From Rhabditoides inermis (Eukaryota > Nematoda > Chromadorea > Rhabditida > Rhabditidae), in the NCBI GenBank assembly GCA_963966185.1, contig CAWZYM010000008.1, positions 43,501 to 107,500 on the forward strand: a stretch of DNA of 64,000 bases, in the 5' to 3' direction. A program made the translations under genes and the position numbers. Shown piece by piece: positions 33,201 through 46,190 of this stretch. Numbering within the stretch: the first letter of the stretch is position 1; the number at the start of each line of letters is the position of its first letter. The notes beneath the pieces were generated by a model. The model was not told the DNA's origin. It saw only the letters and a list, made by a program, of their open reading frames with translations, and did no database searches.

Positions 33201-34358
33201 GCCGGTAGATCCTGAGGTAGCCGCAGCTCTTCATCATGCTCGCTTACGAAACGAGACACTGAGCTACGCAGATTCCAGAAAACGCATTCTCGTTGTCTTG
33301 TGTACACACGAGAAACACAGTAGTAGACCATGATACAAATTGATAACTCATAGTCTCATAGTTTGGAAAGATAAGAAAAGAAGTGTGCAAACACCACCCA
33401 AAAGGGACCACCCACGACGTATCGCGACCACTTTTACACTCACCGCAGCAGCGTGGCGCTCTTGAGGCTCGTCTGATCGCAGGGGTAGGAGAAGGTGAAG
33501 CCGACCGGCAGGTTGTCCTGCAAGAGGGCGGGGTCAGAGGGGGCGGGGCCTGGGCAAGCGACTCACCTGATCGACGCCCTTCTCGACGAGGAAATCGGCG
33601 AGCGCTTTCGCAATGTAGTCGAAGAGCTGTAGGAGTGGAGTAAGAGGGAGAGAGAGGGAGAGAGAGAGAGAGAGAGAGAGAAAGAAAGGAAGAGAGAGAA
33701 AGAGAGAGAATACCTGCTTGCCGGTGCCCTGCATGGCCCAGTTGGGGATGCGCGAATTGAACTGTTTGCGGCGCATCTCCTCGCCCGGCTCGATCTCCTA
33801 TATACAGTAATACAATAGAGGGTACGGTATTCCAGTACTCTATGAAAAAAGAGAAAAAGAAACAACAGCATACAGCATACAGCATGATAATAACTGACAC
33901 ATGAGAAAATGAAAACATGAAAACACGCACCATGATCATGACTCTCAGGTTGGTGCCGCCGAGATCCATCGCCACAAACTTGCCGCGCTCTGCAAAGACA
34001 CAGAATGCCAGCCCCACCCCCACTAACCACGCCCCTTTACACTTACCAGTGCCATCCGGCAGCTCGGGCACAAAAGATGGAAGCATGGCGATCGTGGACG
34101 ACTCGAGACCTGGCAATAGAATAGGATAAGCCCCGCCCCCTCCAGGCCACGCCCACCATTGTCCAGTCCGCGGTCCATGTTGTCGCTCATGTGGGACATC
34201 ATGCGGCGCAGCGTGTTATTCGACAGCTTGAACTCGGCCATCACGGATTCGAGCTGAAAGAGAAGGGGGCGGGGCTTGAGGGGGAGGAGTCTCGACTCAC
34301 CGAGATGGACTCTTCCTGATCCAGTCGCACCTTGCCGGCCAACTGAAATGATAATGGG

Positions 34359-34412
<54 letters not shown>

Positions 34413-34808
34413 AAAGAAAGGACGGTACAGAAAGACCATCAAATGCTTTGCCCCCGAGTGGTCCCCCAGTCTATTTTCCCCGTCGCATTTGCCAAGCCCG
34501 GTCTACGTGGACAATTGCTGGATCAACGGTACCCGCTACATGTTCGCTGCTGGCTTTGGAATTTGGAGCACGGAGTTGAACTCGCCGAGTACATTTTCTA
34601 CAATGGCTGTCGCAATGTCAACTTAAGCGTGAGACCAAGCTTCACGTCGGATCCCGACAAGAAGGAACCACCGACAGATTTTTCACACAGACGAAACCCT
34701 TTGTGTTTCATCTCCGTTGTTGTATTCTTGATATCGGCAGTGAATCACCTCAATACAGGAAAACATAGAGATATAGATGGATAGAGAGAAAGATGGAAGA
34801 TAGAGGGG

Positions 34809-34845
<37 letters not shown>

Positions 34846-34963
34846 CCGACCTTCTTCATGTCCTTGCGTATGGCCTTCCTCTGCTTGTCCTTGGTGGGGT
34901 CGTGTCCGTGGCGCCACCGCCGCAGCGCGCACGCCAACTCCAGCGCCCCCAGCATATATATGT
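29841..34963 (-). CDS. HK: Hexokinase
   Basis: About 17 exons on the minus strand; the first visible ones are 34851-34963, 34301-34342, 34157-34253, 34047-34109, 33931-33989 and 33714-33797. The stop is at 29841-29843. The order of motifs is that of a single-unit hexokinase: FVAMDLGGTNLRVMIM (phosphate 1), GFTFSYPCDQTSLKSATLL, RWTKGVTATDCVGYDVV, and INDTVGTM with the catalytic Asp. Then come IIGTGTNASYME, IDTEWGGFGD, KLVAGMCMGELVR, IVGIDGSTYKYHPFF and TGDGSGKGAALITA. It phosphorylates glucose at the start of glycolysis in the cytosol. Beyond the usual C-terminus there are about 90 extra, highly charged residues (KKREQRRASEEKEKEQQ... to DEHNYDGEVRID). The start is uncertain: an in-frame ATG lies in the exon at 34851-34963, but earlier exons are possible. 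Confidence 0.92.
32470..33180. repeat. Partial exon copies flanking a hexokinase exon
   Basis: The exon at about 32615-32689 (RWTKGVTATDCVGYDVV...) starts at GTCCAG/CTGGACCAAAGGCG on the minus strand. That acceptor and first coding bases recur at 32798-32815, 32892-32925 and 33073-33105. The exon's 3' end, with its donor, is recognisable at 32470-32520 in the downstream intron, with changes. These look like fragmentary local duplications. Confidence 0.75.
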
Positions 34964-34989
34964 CTGCAATGAAGGAAGAGGGGTGGGGG

Positions 34990-35165
34990 GGGGGGACAAT
35001 TCGCACAGTCGCGCGGTCAGTCTCTTCAAACACGTAAAAGAAGTAGTCATGATTGTGCGATTGTGTGATCGCGGTTGTGCGATTGTGTTATCGCGGTCAG
35101 TCTCTACAAACACATACAGTTCAGAAATAATCCGCAGTAGTCGTTTGATTAGACTGACCGCTACT
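34990..35165. repeat. GGTCAGTCTC family foldback cluster
   Basis: GCGGTCAGTCTCTTCAAACAC near 34998, GCGGTCAGTCTCTACAAACAC near 35093 and the inverted end GACTGACCGCTAC near 35150. Belongs to the family seen at 10273-10463. Confidence 0.55.
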
Positions 35166-37437
35166 CCGTACTCGTAAAGAGAAGAAAGGAACTCGCGAAT
35201 TGAGCGCGCCGCGGTCACTTTCGAATCGGGCAGTTGTCAGATTGAATGCATGAAAAAAACACAAAACTCGAAACGCAAAACTTTAAATTCGATTATTCCG
35301 AATCACCATCGAGCATATCGGAATCGAATCAGAAGTTCCGAAAAGAGCTCATCGGTCACTTCAGAACGATTCATTGTGGAAAAGTTTATGTACTATTATG
35401 ACACGGAAAAAGACGTAAAGTTCAAAGTACGTCGTGAGCGTGCGCACGAGGCGCAAAAAAGTAGAAAAATACAACGAATAGAAAAAAAAGGAACGACCTA
35501 TCAGCGTGGGTTCGAAAAGTTGTTCATGTTGTCACGTTTTTGAGAAGAGAAATATGATGATATGACAGAGTGGGGAGAAGTGACCTATCGCCTTGAGAAA
35601 AGCTCCAATGGAATTCCTCCTCAAAACGAGGGGCATGAAAGACATAGAGTGAGTGAGTGAGTGAAAGCAGAGAGAGTGTGGTAGACGGAGAGAGTGAGCA
35701 AGCTGCGGCAAATCCTTCCGGGACGAGAATGAGGGAAATGACAAGGCGGGGGAAAGAGGAGGAGAGGAGGGAGGAGGGAGGAGGGAGAGAGAGAGATGGA
35801 GTGATAGAGAGCGGCAATCACATAGTGCGATCGATATAGGCTTCACATCCTTGCACTTTGTCACGTTGCATGGAGAACCCATGCTGCGCGCCGATAAACA
35901 CATTGCTTCGAGCGACGATGCGATGAAGTTAGTGAGACGGGAACTAGGTAGATCGATCGATATTTAAACATGGCAAGTGCAATTAAGTTGTGGTCGAAGT
36001 GGTGACTTTAGACATCATTTTCGTGTTTGAATGTTCGTCTATATGCCGCGCACGCAGTGCCGATAGAATATTCCAGAGAGCGAGAACAATACGACAACAC
36101 TTTTCAATAGACATACGACGTGAGGCGTTGCGACTAGGCTGACCGACACCATTTATCATAATATCAGCTGACGCAATCGGTAATCAAATGATTTGATCAA
36201 GTGAGGCGACAGTGTAGGCACAACCACAATCACAACGCGTCAAAAAATAGTAGAAAGAGAGAAAGCGATGCGCGAAGTGAAGGTGGGCGGATAGCAGAAG
36301 GAGAGAGAAGGTATTCGTCTTTGATCAAATAAACAAAGACCGTGTTTACGAGACGTCATCAATCAATCCCACATTTGCAGACTAGTGGGGGCGGGGGAAT
36401 CCGGGGGCGACCGCGTGATAAGGACACAAACAACACCGATGACCACTCTACCAAACGGATATTTATCGCAAGTGAGCGCAGCACAACACTACAAATCGAT
36501 AGCGCTGATTGCAAAGCGATGAGAGAGAGAAAATGCACGAAGATAAATATATCCGCCGCCGCGAAATCGATGAAGTGCGGGAAGTGACGTCAACGACTCC
36601 CATAGCTACAAAAACTCTGGGGGAAAACGGCGAGGTCACAGAAAATCGAAGCGCCTAGAAAAGCTCGCGAGAGCGAGAGGGGCACGTGTTATGCTAGAGT
36701 TGTGTGGTCGCCGATGCTGTAAAAGCGGAGGGTCACTCTGCGTCTCTGCCTTCGCCGAAGCGCCTCCGCTCGCGACGTCTGCACTCTCGCCGCGCCCTGA
36801 GGGGGAAATGTTGCCGGGGAATAATTGGAATGCTAATACAAATATCCTGGATGGGAAACATGGTTTGTGTATAAATTGATGATCTGTTGTTTGTGTGAAC
36901 TTCAAGTGACGTGAGTGAGCTAGGAAGTGACAGGAATGTGCGTGGGAATAGATTTGCGCAGCTGTCCATTTCTTTTCATATGTTCCAGGCTCGAGTCACA
37001 TGCTCTAAAGAGAGTTGTTTGTCTTTCATAAGGATAGTGATATATAAATGGATTCGACATGTCTAGATCTATCACATCTCATGCTTATCCACAACCCACA
37101 ACATCTCATCCATCTGTTGTGTTGTGAGAGAATTGACAGTGGAGCGGTCTCGCACAAAATTGTTCTCATTGTCGAATGCAAGTTGAATGACTCACCGTGT
37201 TTTCGCGTGTTCAGTCTGTAATCTGACATATAAAGGGGGTGACTATCAATACTGCAGTACTCTCTCCAAGTATGATCCGAAAGAGATAGGTGAAAAAGAG
37301 GGGAAACGCCCTCTAATGTCACTCACGTTATCGCTGCCCTTTTTTCTGGCAACTTGAGTCACATAGATCCGTCTCTATGCCTTCATAAAGTCGTTTTCCT
37401 CGCGTTGTGTCATTATCTCGTTCATTTCTGTTTCAGA
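35166..37437. promoter_or_regulatory. Divergent hexokinase/chitinase intergenic region
   Basis: About 2.3 kb between the hexokinase 5' end (minus) and chitinase 1 (plus). I see no convincing exon. Short open frames (35250-35543, 36691-36879) lack splice or family support. Upstream hexokinase exons or 5' UTRs could be hidden here. Confidence 0.4.
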
Positions 37438-37613
37438 ATGTGGCTGTTGATGTTTCTACCCATACTAGTAGCGATTCCGGTCAGCTATCAAAATGGTGAG
37501 TTGAAATTCTCCCATCGACCTTTCTGTTCTTCCAGAACTTTCGTCGGGAAACTACCTGCGACCGTGCTACTTCACCAACTGGGCACAGTATCGACAGGGC
37601 AGGGCAAAGGTGC

Positions 37614-37656
<43 letters not shown>

Positions 37657-37817
37657 CATCTCCGTCTTTCAGTATATGCCAGAGGACTACATTCCCGGAC
37701 TGTGCACGCATATTCTCTTCGCTTTCGGATGGATGAACGAAGACTTTACCGTGCGGTGAGTAAAAGAAGGAGAAAGGCGTGAGAGGAGCCAGCATATAGG
37801 GAAGAGCGAGAGAGCGA

Positions 37818-37850
<33 letters not shown>

Positions 37851-38029
37851 GAGGGAGAGAGAGAGAGTCGTTTTTCAGTGCATATGACCCTGCCGACCTC
37901 CCGAATGACTGGGCAGGCGATGGAATGTACAAGAGAGTCAATGCTCTGAAGAAGAAGGATCCCGGACTGAAGACGCTCCTCTCTATCGGAGGATGGTCCT
38001 TTGGAACGCGCCTATTCAAGGTTCGAGAT

Positions 38030-38090
<61 letters not shown>

Positions 38091-39119
38091 TCACCTCTTC
38101 CTCTTTCAGGAGATGTCGCAGACTTCCGAGCGTCGCAAGAAGTTTATCGACTCTGCCGTCGCCTTTGTCCGCCAATGGGACTTTGACGGAATCGACATCG
38201 ACTGGGAGTATCCGGAGGCCGTCGACATGCAGAACTACGTCGCCACCATGACCGTGAGTTGTTTACTAGTGTGTCTACTGGTTTGTTCACAGTTTACCTT
38301 GGTTACCTTCCATGACTGTGATTTGTTTACTGGTTTGTTAAACCAAACATTTGAGAACTCGAGAAGTGTCTTTCGTATCGTCCTCAGAACACTCCCGAAT
38401 CGGAATACTGTGCTATATATACATTCGAAACACTCTCGAACAGCTTTCGAAGAGACTGACCGCACCTCTATAGCCCGCGCCAGAGCGATAGTTTTCGATC
38501 TACCTCGCTTGCAGTGCGACATACGGTGCCATAACCGCTTGCCTCTCTTGTTTTGCGCGCTATTAGCAAGAGCTGACCCTCCGTCTTCCTATGATCTTCC
38601 CCACCGCGCGCGGCTTATTGCGAGCATAGAACTATATATAGTCTTCGCCAGGAGGATAGTTTCTGTTATTGCCAGCCGGGGTCAGCGTCAGTTGGCGAAA
38701 CTCAGTTGCGAGCGAGAGAGGTCAGACAGCGCGAGCAAATGGTCGAGTGTCGCGCGGCCTCTTTGATTCGCATGCCGGCTTCTTTGATCGATATTATCGT
38801 TTGAAAGCGCGCGCTTGGGTCTCCTCACGACTAGAAGGTAGATCGAATGCGACTAGAGGGTAGATCGATTTTCTACCGTAATCTGGCAAACTATCTCCCA
38901 GAATAATATTATACCTTGTTTACTTGTGAACGACCAGGAGTTGCGCGGAGCTATTTGGTTTTAAGTTGTTTACGTTGTTTGTTCACAGGAGCTGCGCGCT
39001 GCTGCAGAGACCGAGGCCTCCTCCTCCAGTCGCTCTCGCCTGCTGATCACGGCAGCGGTAGCAGCCGCAGAGGAGAAGATCGACGCGGGGTATGACGTGG
39101 CGGCCCTAGCGAGGTGGGC

Positions 39120-39165
<46 letters not shown>

Positions 39166-39182
39166 ATCTCTCCCTCCATCTC

Positions 39183-39213
<31 letters not shown>

Positions 39214-40167
39214 ATCTCTCCCTTCATCCCCTCTCTCTCACTCTCTCTCTCTCTTCTCTATATTTCTCTCTCTCATTCTATCTTTGTATGGTCTTTTCTA
39301 CATCACGAGATTGAGGTCTCAACTCTTGGATTTTCGGAGTTAAAATACTGACTCAAAATCTAGCAGTTCGTGTTCAAACTCTCCTAAGTTATCTGACTGA
39401 GAGCAGTGAGCTTCTCTCTCTCTCCCTCTCTCTCTCCCCCTCTCTCTCTGCTCCCTCTCTCCCTCCCTCCCAACTCCCCTTGCAGTGCGTACGACTTCCT
39501 TCTCCTCATGTCGTACGACTTTCACGGCGCGTGGTCCGATCGGCTCGGCGCCAACTCGCCACTCTACTCCCGTGCCGACGAGCCGCAAGTCGAGAAAGTC
39601 TGGAACATCGTGGGTGGTCCCTTACTTTGTTTACATGTTTACCTTGTTTACTTCTGTTTACACGTTCATCTTCAGGACTGGGCTGCCAATCACTGGCACT
39701 CGAAGGGAATGCCGAAGGAGAAGATCGTGATCGGCATGCCGACCTACGGACGCGGATGGACACTCAAGGTTGTTTACTTGTTTACATGTTTACATGTTTA
39801 CTTGTTTACATGTTGTTTCCAGGACCAGTCGCAGATCACTCCCGGATCGTCCGGCAACTCGCCCGCCAGAGCGACGCAGTACGTCAGAGAAGCCGGCATC
39901 GCCGCCTACTACGAGGTATCGATCGGTATTGATTGGATTATCGATTTTTCCCACAGATTTGCGAGATGCTCTCCGCCGGCGCGCACTACTACTGGGACGC
40001 GGAGCAGAAGGTGCAGGATTATCGATTGATATTAAATTATTGATCGATTCAGGTGCCGTATCTCGTCAAAGGAGACCAGTGGTTCAGCTATGACAACGTG
40101 CAGAGCTACAAGGAAAAGGTAGGGTGAGGGGGGTTGGAGAGAGAGAGAGAGAGATAAAGAGAGAGAA

Positions 40168-40203
<36 letters not shown>

Positions 40204-40545
40204 TCTCAGCTGGCTTACATCCGTCGGAACGGCTTCGGCGGGGCTTTCGTGTGGACGCTGGATTTCGACGACTTCAATGCCAAGTGCCCGGGCAACGACC
40301 AGCGCTATCCACTGATCAGCACTATCGCCGAAGAGTTGGGAGGCGGGGTGACGCATGCTCCTCCCGCTCCTCCCGCACCCACTACGCCTGCTCCTGCTCC
40401 TTCCGAGAAGCCGACGGCAGCTCCGACGACAGCACCCGTGCCAACGACCAAGGGACAGGAATGTGCGTTTGCAAGCGCCTTTCTATGATTTCCAATCAAT
40501 TTTTTTGTTTTCAGTCACGTGCTCGCAGGATGGTTTCTTCGTGCC

Positions 40546-40590
<45 letters not shown>

Positions 40591-40666
40591 GGGATAGAGA
40601 GAGAGGGGGGAAGGGATAGAGAGAGAGAGTGAGAGAGAGAGGAAGGGATAGAGAAAGAGGGGGGAG

Positions 40667-40710
<44 letters not shown>

Positions 40711-41556
40711 CGCTTCAGTTGTGTGAATGGCATCGCTTACCACTTTGACTGCCCGCCCGGCACCTCCTGGAATAAGGTAGAGTGTCTTATTCAAAGTGAC
40801 AATTTTATTGATCCGCAATCGGAAAAATTTTGAATTTTGAATTGGCGCGCTTTACAATTTCTGGCTATAACTTTTAAACTCGAGAAGCGTATCACATAGG
40901 GATGTGTATATCGGCTTCTACGACTTATGTTTATGCTAGAACCTGAATTTCATGTCAAAATTTTATTTTAAAGTTTCCATCATTCACGACGTTTTAGACA
41001 CTCAACTGTGAAACCTTCACTTCTTACCCACAAAGCATTCAAAAACAACTATTTTTTAGGGCAAAAAATCGTTTAAAATCATGAAAAAAGTTCTAGTTTT
41101 CAAGTTTATTAGATGTTAATTGATGTTTCCATTAACATTTTATAAGTATAATATCATTTTTTTTAGTGAAATTGTCACTTTAAGTGATGTTACTTTGAAC
41201 ATTGTAAAACCGAACATGGAAGATTCTATGAGAGATTTCCATAATATGGATTCCATGGATTCCTATGGATGGAATATGGATTTCCACAATTTTTTTAAGC
41301 AACAGAAAACAAGGCCGATTTCGGATTGTGGCAGAACGTTTGCGTTTTTGCTATTATTTGAGCAAATTTTATATGTATCCGCCTTATATTCATATTTTGC
41401 GCGATCTTGTGTGACAAGAGAAGAGAAACGCAGTACTCACTACACACCAATGTCCTATTCCAAGTCCATACAAACAGATCGATAACAGATTTCCCACACT
41501 CTATTTCTCTACAGCACATCAACGCGTGCGACTACTGGAATCCGGACAATTGCTGA
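37438..41556 (+). CDS. GH18 chitinase 1 with C-terminal chitin-binding domain
   Basis: Exons: 37438-37495, 37536-37609, 37673-37755, 37879-38020, 38110-38253, 38989-39113, 39486-39609, 39676-39768, 39823-39915, 39957-40010, 40053-40118, 40210-40462, one from 40515, one ending at 40776, and 41515-41556. The start [16 protein letters not shown] is a signal peptide. GH18 blocks follow: [26 protein letters not shown] and [11 protein letters not shown] (DxxDxDxE, proton donor Glu intact). Then come [24 protein letters not shown] and [15 protein letters not shown] Pro/Thr-rich linker leads to a peritrophin-type domain ([12 protein letters not shown] ... [19 protein letters not shown] ... [10 protein letters not shown]). 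This is an endochitinase for cuticle or eggshell turnover, or digestion. The chitin-binding domain is interrupted by a (GA)n tract at 40550-40710 with no clear GT donor. Confidence 0.9.
38467..38650 (+). repeat. Dispersed repeat, copy A
   Basis: GCGCCAGAGCGATAGTTTTC, then CGATCTACCTCGCTTGCAG, TTGTTTTGCGCGCTATT, CCGTCTTCCT and CCCACCGCGCGC. A clear inverted-orientation copy lies at 48185-48345. This copy is in intron 5 of chitinase 1. No coding potential. Confidence 0.75.
40793..41181. mobile_element. MITE in chitinase 1 last intron
   Basis: Perfect 13-bp ends AAAGTGACAATTT (40793-40805) and AAATTGTCACTTT (41169-41181) enclose AT-rich non-coding DNA. The target duplication is not clear. It makes up about half of the 738-base last intron. 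Confidence 0.55.
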
Positions 41557-42615
41557 CTGATACTGAGAAGATGATGTATCTCGATTCCGCTCGTGCCTCC
41601 ATTCCTGCATTTTGCTTGTCTGCTCCAAGCTTATGAATGTTGCCTGCATTTTTTCATGTTCTCTGATAACACATTCCGCTTGTACATATTGTATGAAATA
41701 CAAATGAATATGTTTTTTTAAACTTTATTATGCCTTGTCAATGCGTATTGATTGACGATAAATTTATCACTCTGCTTTTCTTGGTTGACTACGGGGGAGG
41801 TGGAGTGCTGAAAATAGCTGAACATGGAAACCATGGGGGAAGGATGTACCTTTGGTACCTTTGGTACATCCTCCCCCCATATGTATCTTTGGTCAGGTGA
41901 CTCGGTAGGGCTGTGTATTTCCCACTCATGTTGTATGAACGTATCCCTCCATAAACTCGCGTTCCTAGAAAGAAAGCGAGAGAGAGAGAGGGAGAGAGAT
42001 AGGGGGGAGAGAGGGAGAGAGAGAGAGAGAGGAAGGGAGGGAGGGGAGGAGAGACTTACAGGGACAGGTAAGGCCATGACGAGTACTCCGGACAGGAAAC
42101 ATAGGCCTCCGACTATATCACTGTATGTACCATATCTTCATATCCAAGAGTCTACTGATTTCAACCACTCATACTCCCCCTCTCTCTCCCTCATCTTTCC
42201 ACGAACCATGATCAGATAAACTTCCTTCCCGGGTATAGACTGCTATTATATTTGCGATCTCAACACGAAACCGGCGCAAGGTGTATGAAGTTTGTAGAGA
42301 ATTGTCAAGTTCCATTCTCGGTCGTATCGACAAGCTTTATTCGCCGCGGCGGCGGAATAACACAATCAATCCCGTTATATCAGTAATAGCATGGAATAAG
42401 AATTGCAGTGTGGTAAAGTAGCGGTCAGTCTCATCGAAACACCCTTCAATACTGACTTCGAAACGCCTTCGAAACACGACCAAACAGCGTGTTTCGGAGG
42501 CAAAGGGGCTGTTTCGAAGAGACTGACCACACCTTAATGCAACAAATCGAAAGAATGACATGGTGAGGTTACACGGTGAAAGCACAAGGGGTCGAACACA
42601 GCTGATCGGATAGTT
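41557..42615. other. Tail-to-tail intergenic region of the chitinases
   Basis: Holds the 3' flanks of both chitinases, a near-palindrome GGATGTACC...GGTACATCC (41843-41872), a (GA)n tract at 41980-42050 and a GGTCAGTCTC foldback element at 42421-42536. No gene seen. Confidence 0.6.
42421..42536. mobile_element. Foldback element, GGTCAGTCTC family, short copy
   Basis: Starts GCGGTCAGTCTCATCGAAAC and ends with the complement of GGTCAGTCTCTTCGAAACA. Shortest clear member, about 116 bp. Confidence 0.65.
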
Positions 42616-43021
42616 TCAAGCGCAGTTTTCCGGATTCGGATGATCGCACTGCATCGTGAACTGAAACGGATAGATTGAGTGACGTCATAATATCACTACT
42701 GCACGTAACAATATCGTGTCGTGACGTCACAATCAATCAATACACATGAATGACGTCACACACCTTGTTGAATGAGAGTCCGCGGGGGCAGTCGAATGCG
42801 AACGCCTGTCCCGAGACACAGCGGATGAACTTTTCGCAGTTTGACGGATCCGGGAAGAAGCCGTCGGCGGTGCAGACGGGGACTGGAGCGATCGATTATT
42901 GATTGACTGTCGATTTCAGCTACCTCCAACAGCTGGCGGGGCGGGCGGTGCGGTGGTGACGGGCTCGGTGGGCGATTTGCGGGTGGTGGGGATCTGAGAG
43001 GGAAGGTTGGGATAGAGAGGA

Positions 43022-43057
<36 letters not shown>

Positions 43058-44790
43058 GGAGAGAGAGAGAAGGAGAGAGAGAGAGAGTGACTCACCACCT
43101 CGACGACACTGCATCCACTCTCGGCCGGCTTGGTACAGTATCCGCGCGCGGTCGAGAAGTGCAGGCCGGCCGGGCACGACATGGCGAACGAGGCGCCTGT
43201 CATTGTCACATGTCAATTGTCATATGTCAACTGTCATTATCATACGCCAACTGTCATTGTCATATGTCAATTGTCATTGTGATATGTCAACTGTCATATG
43301 TCAACTGTCATTGTCATATGCCAACTGTCATTGTCATATGTCAACTGTCATTGTCATATGCCAACTGTCATTGTCATATGTCAACTGTCATTGTCATATG
43401 TCAACTGTCAACTGTCAGTGTCATATGTCAACTGTCATTGTCAACTGTCATTGTCAACTGTCATTGTCATATGTCAACTGTCATTGTCAACTGTCATTGT
43501 CAACTGTCATTGTCAACTGCCAATGTCAACTGCCAATGTCATATGTCAACTGTCATTGTCATATGTCACTGTCATCTGTCACTCACCGCCCAGACACAGC
43601 AGGAACTGATCGCACCGCTTCTCCATCCGCTGGAATCCGTCCGGCTGACCGTCGCACAATCTAGCGAGCTGTAAACATTCAGGTAAACAAACAAACAAGT
43701 GAATAAAACAAGGTAAACAAACATGTAAACAAACAAAACACACCTGCGGGGCTGCGGTAGTCGCGTAGGGCGGGAGGACGCCGGTGGGAGCTCCAGTAGT
43801 GGGTTGGGGAAGGTGGGGCGGCGCGGGGACGGAGGGAACGGGCGCAGGGACGGAGGGCACGACTGGAGGGGGCACCACTGGAGGGGAGGTGACCGCGACC
43901 TGATGCGAGGATGTGTTACCGAGCGATTTGGTCAGCGCAACGGTAGAGTTGGATGCGTTCACAGTGAGGAGTGATACCGACGGACAGAGAAGAGGTGGGA
44001 AATAGATTCGATTTGGTTCTTATGATGAATTTCTTGTTTTATGTCATGTTTGCGGTTCCGAACAAACATGTGATTCGATTTGGTTTGAGAGAATATGGAG
44101 AGAGAGAGAGAGAGAGAGAGATTCCCTACCTTGGCAATGGTGATCCCGCCCAGCTCCTTGGCTATCACACTCATCAGCGGGTAGGGCTGGTCGCTGCCGG
44201 GGCACTTGGCATTGAAGTCGTCGAAATCCAGCGTCCACACGAAAGCTCCGCCAAATTCCTGCCGCTTCACGTACGCCAGCTGCAAATGGCATCAAATTGA
44301 AAAACGAATCCGAAGTTTTTTCCAGCATTTTTGTACCTCACCATAAATGTATCAAAAACCGCTTTTTAATTTGTAAGATCTTTCTGACGTGAATCTTCTG
44401 CCAGCAAAACTTGAATGCAACTCCAGCAATCAATAACTCAATGGATACCTACCTTGTTCTTGATGCTCTCCATGTCGTCGTAGCTGAACCACTGGTCGCC
44501 GAGAACGAGGTACGGCACCTGAAAGTAATCGATAGTCAATCGATACTGATTAAGATGATCACACCTGCTGCTCCGAGTCCCAGTAGCGCTTCGCTCCTTG
44601 CGCCAGCATCTCGCAGATCTGGAAGTACATGGGTACTGTAGGATTACGGTAAGGTTACGGTAGCATACGGTAGTTTGAATTCACCTCGTAGTAGGATGTG
44701 ACTCCAGCCTCCTGCACAAACTGCGTGCTCTTGGCGGGACGGTTTCCGGGAGTGCCCGGCGCGATTTGGGCGGGGTCCTGGAAGGGTGGA

Positions 44791-44824
<34 letters not shown>

Positions 44825-45280
44825 CCTCCCTCCCTCCCTCTCTCTCTCTCTCTCTCCGCATACCTTCAGCGTCCATCCACGCCCGTAGGTAGCCATTCCT
44901 ATCACGATCTTCTCCTTCGGCATTCCCTTCACGTGCCAGCGGTTGGCAGCCCAGTCCTGTAAGCAACTCGTAAACAAGGTAAACAAGGTAAACAAAGTAA
45001 GGGACCACCCACGATGTTCCAGACTTTCTGCCAGTCGACGAGGTCGGAGCGCGCGTAGAGCGGCGAGTTGGCGCCGAGCTCGTCGGACCACGCGCCGTGG
45101 AAGTCGTAGTTCATGAGCAGAATGAAGTCGAAGGCACTGGAAATAGGAGACAGTTATCGCATGAGTCCATCTTTTCGACATCTTTTCGAACCGACAACCA
45201 AACCCATTCCAATCAAATAGAAACTTCCGAGATGATCTAACTATGGGAAAGAGAAGAGAGAGAGGGAGAGGGAGAGCGTG

Positions 45281-45322
<42 letters not shown>

Positions 45323-45732
45323 CACCTGGACAGAGCGGGCACGTCATAGCCGGCCTCAAGAGTGGCCTCTCCTGCAGACACGGCAGCAGTGACGAGAAGA
45401 CGCGCTTTGCCGGAGCGGGTCGCCTCTTCTTCGGTCGCGGTGCGCAGCTCCTGTAGGTAAACAGGGTAAACAAGCATGTAAATAGGGTAAACAAACATGT
45501 ATACTATGTAAACAAACACGTAAACAAGGTGAACTAACTAGTAAACAACTCACGGTCATGGTGGCGACGTAGTTCTGCATGTCGACGGCCTCCGGATACT
45601 CCCAGTCGATGTCGATTCCGTCAAAGTCCCATTGGCGGACGAAGGCGACGGCAGAGTCGATGAACTTCTTGCGACGCTCCGGCGTCTGCGACATCTCCTG
45701 AAAGAGGAAAACGTGAGGATCTCTCCTCTCTT

Positions 45733-45770
<38 letters not shown>

Positions 45771-45958
45771 CTTGAATAGGCGGGTTCCGAAAGACCATCC
45801 TCCAATAGAGAGGAGCGTCTTCAGTCCGGGATCCTTCTTCTTCAGAGCATTGATTCGCTTAAACATGCCTTCTCCCGCCCAGTCATTCGGGAGATCGGCC
45901 GGGTCGAAGGCACTGAAAACAGGGACTCTCTCTCCCTCTCCCTCTCATTCTCTCTCAT

Positions 45959-45989
<31 letters not shown>

Positions 45990-46147
45990 GTCTCCCTTTC
46001 CCTCTCTCTCTCTCTTTCTCTCTCGCTCCATCTCCTTCTCTAACTCACCGCACAGTATAGTCGTCGTTCATCCATCCGAAAGCGAAGAGAATATGCGTGC
46101 ACAGTCCGGGAATGTAGTCCTCTGGCATGTACTGAAAGAGGGAGATG

Positions 46148-46190
<43 letters not shown>

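Noticed and set aside
34443..34784. Plus-strand frames with YVDNCWINGTRYM, faintly like an innexin loop
   Set aside because: No membrane segments or conserved Cys pattern; lies in a hexokinase intron on the other strand.
35250..35543. 97-codon Lys/Arg-rich frame upstream of hexokinase
   Set aside because: No domain, no splice context, composition typical of AT-rich non-coding DNA.
43196..43583. CRISPR array
   Set aside because: Repeats are contiguous with no unique spacers, in a eukaryotic intron.
43087..43674. 195-codon plus-strand frame rich in [16 protein letters not shown]
   Set aside because: Translation of a 20-bp minisatellite in a chitinase intron.
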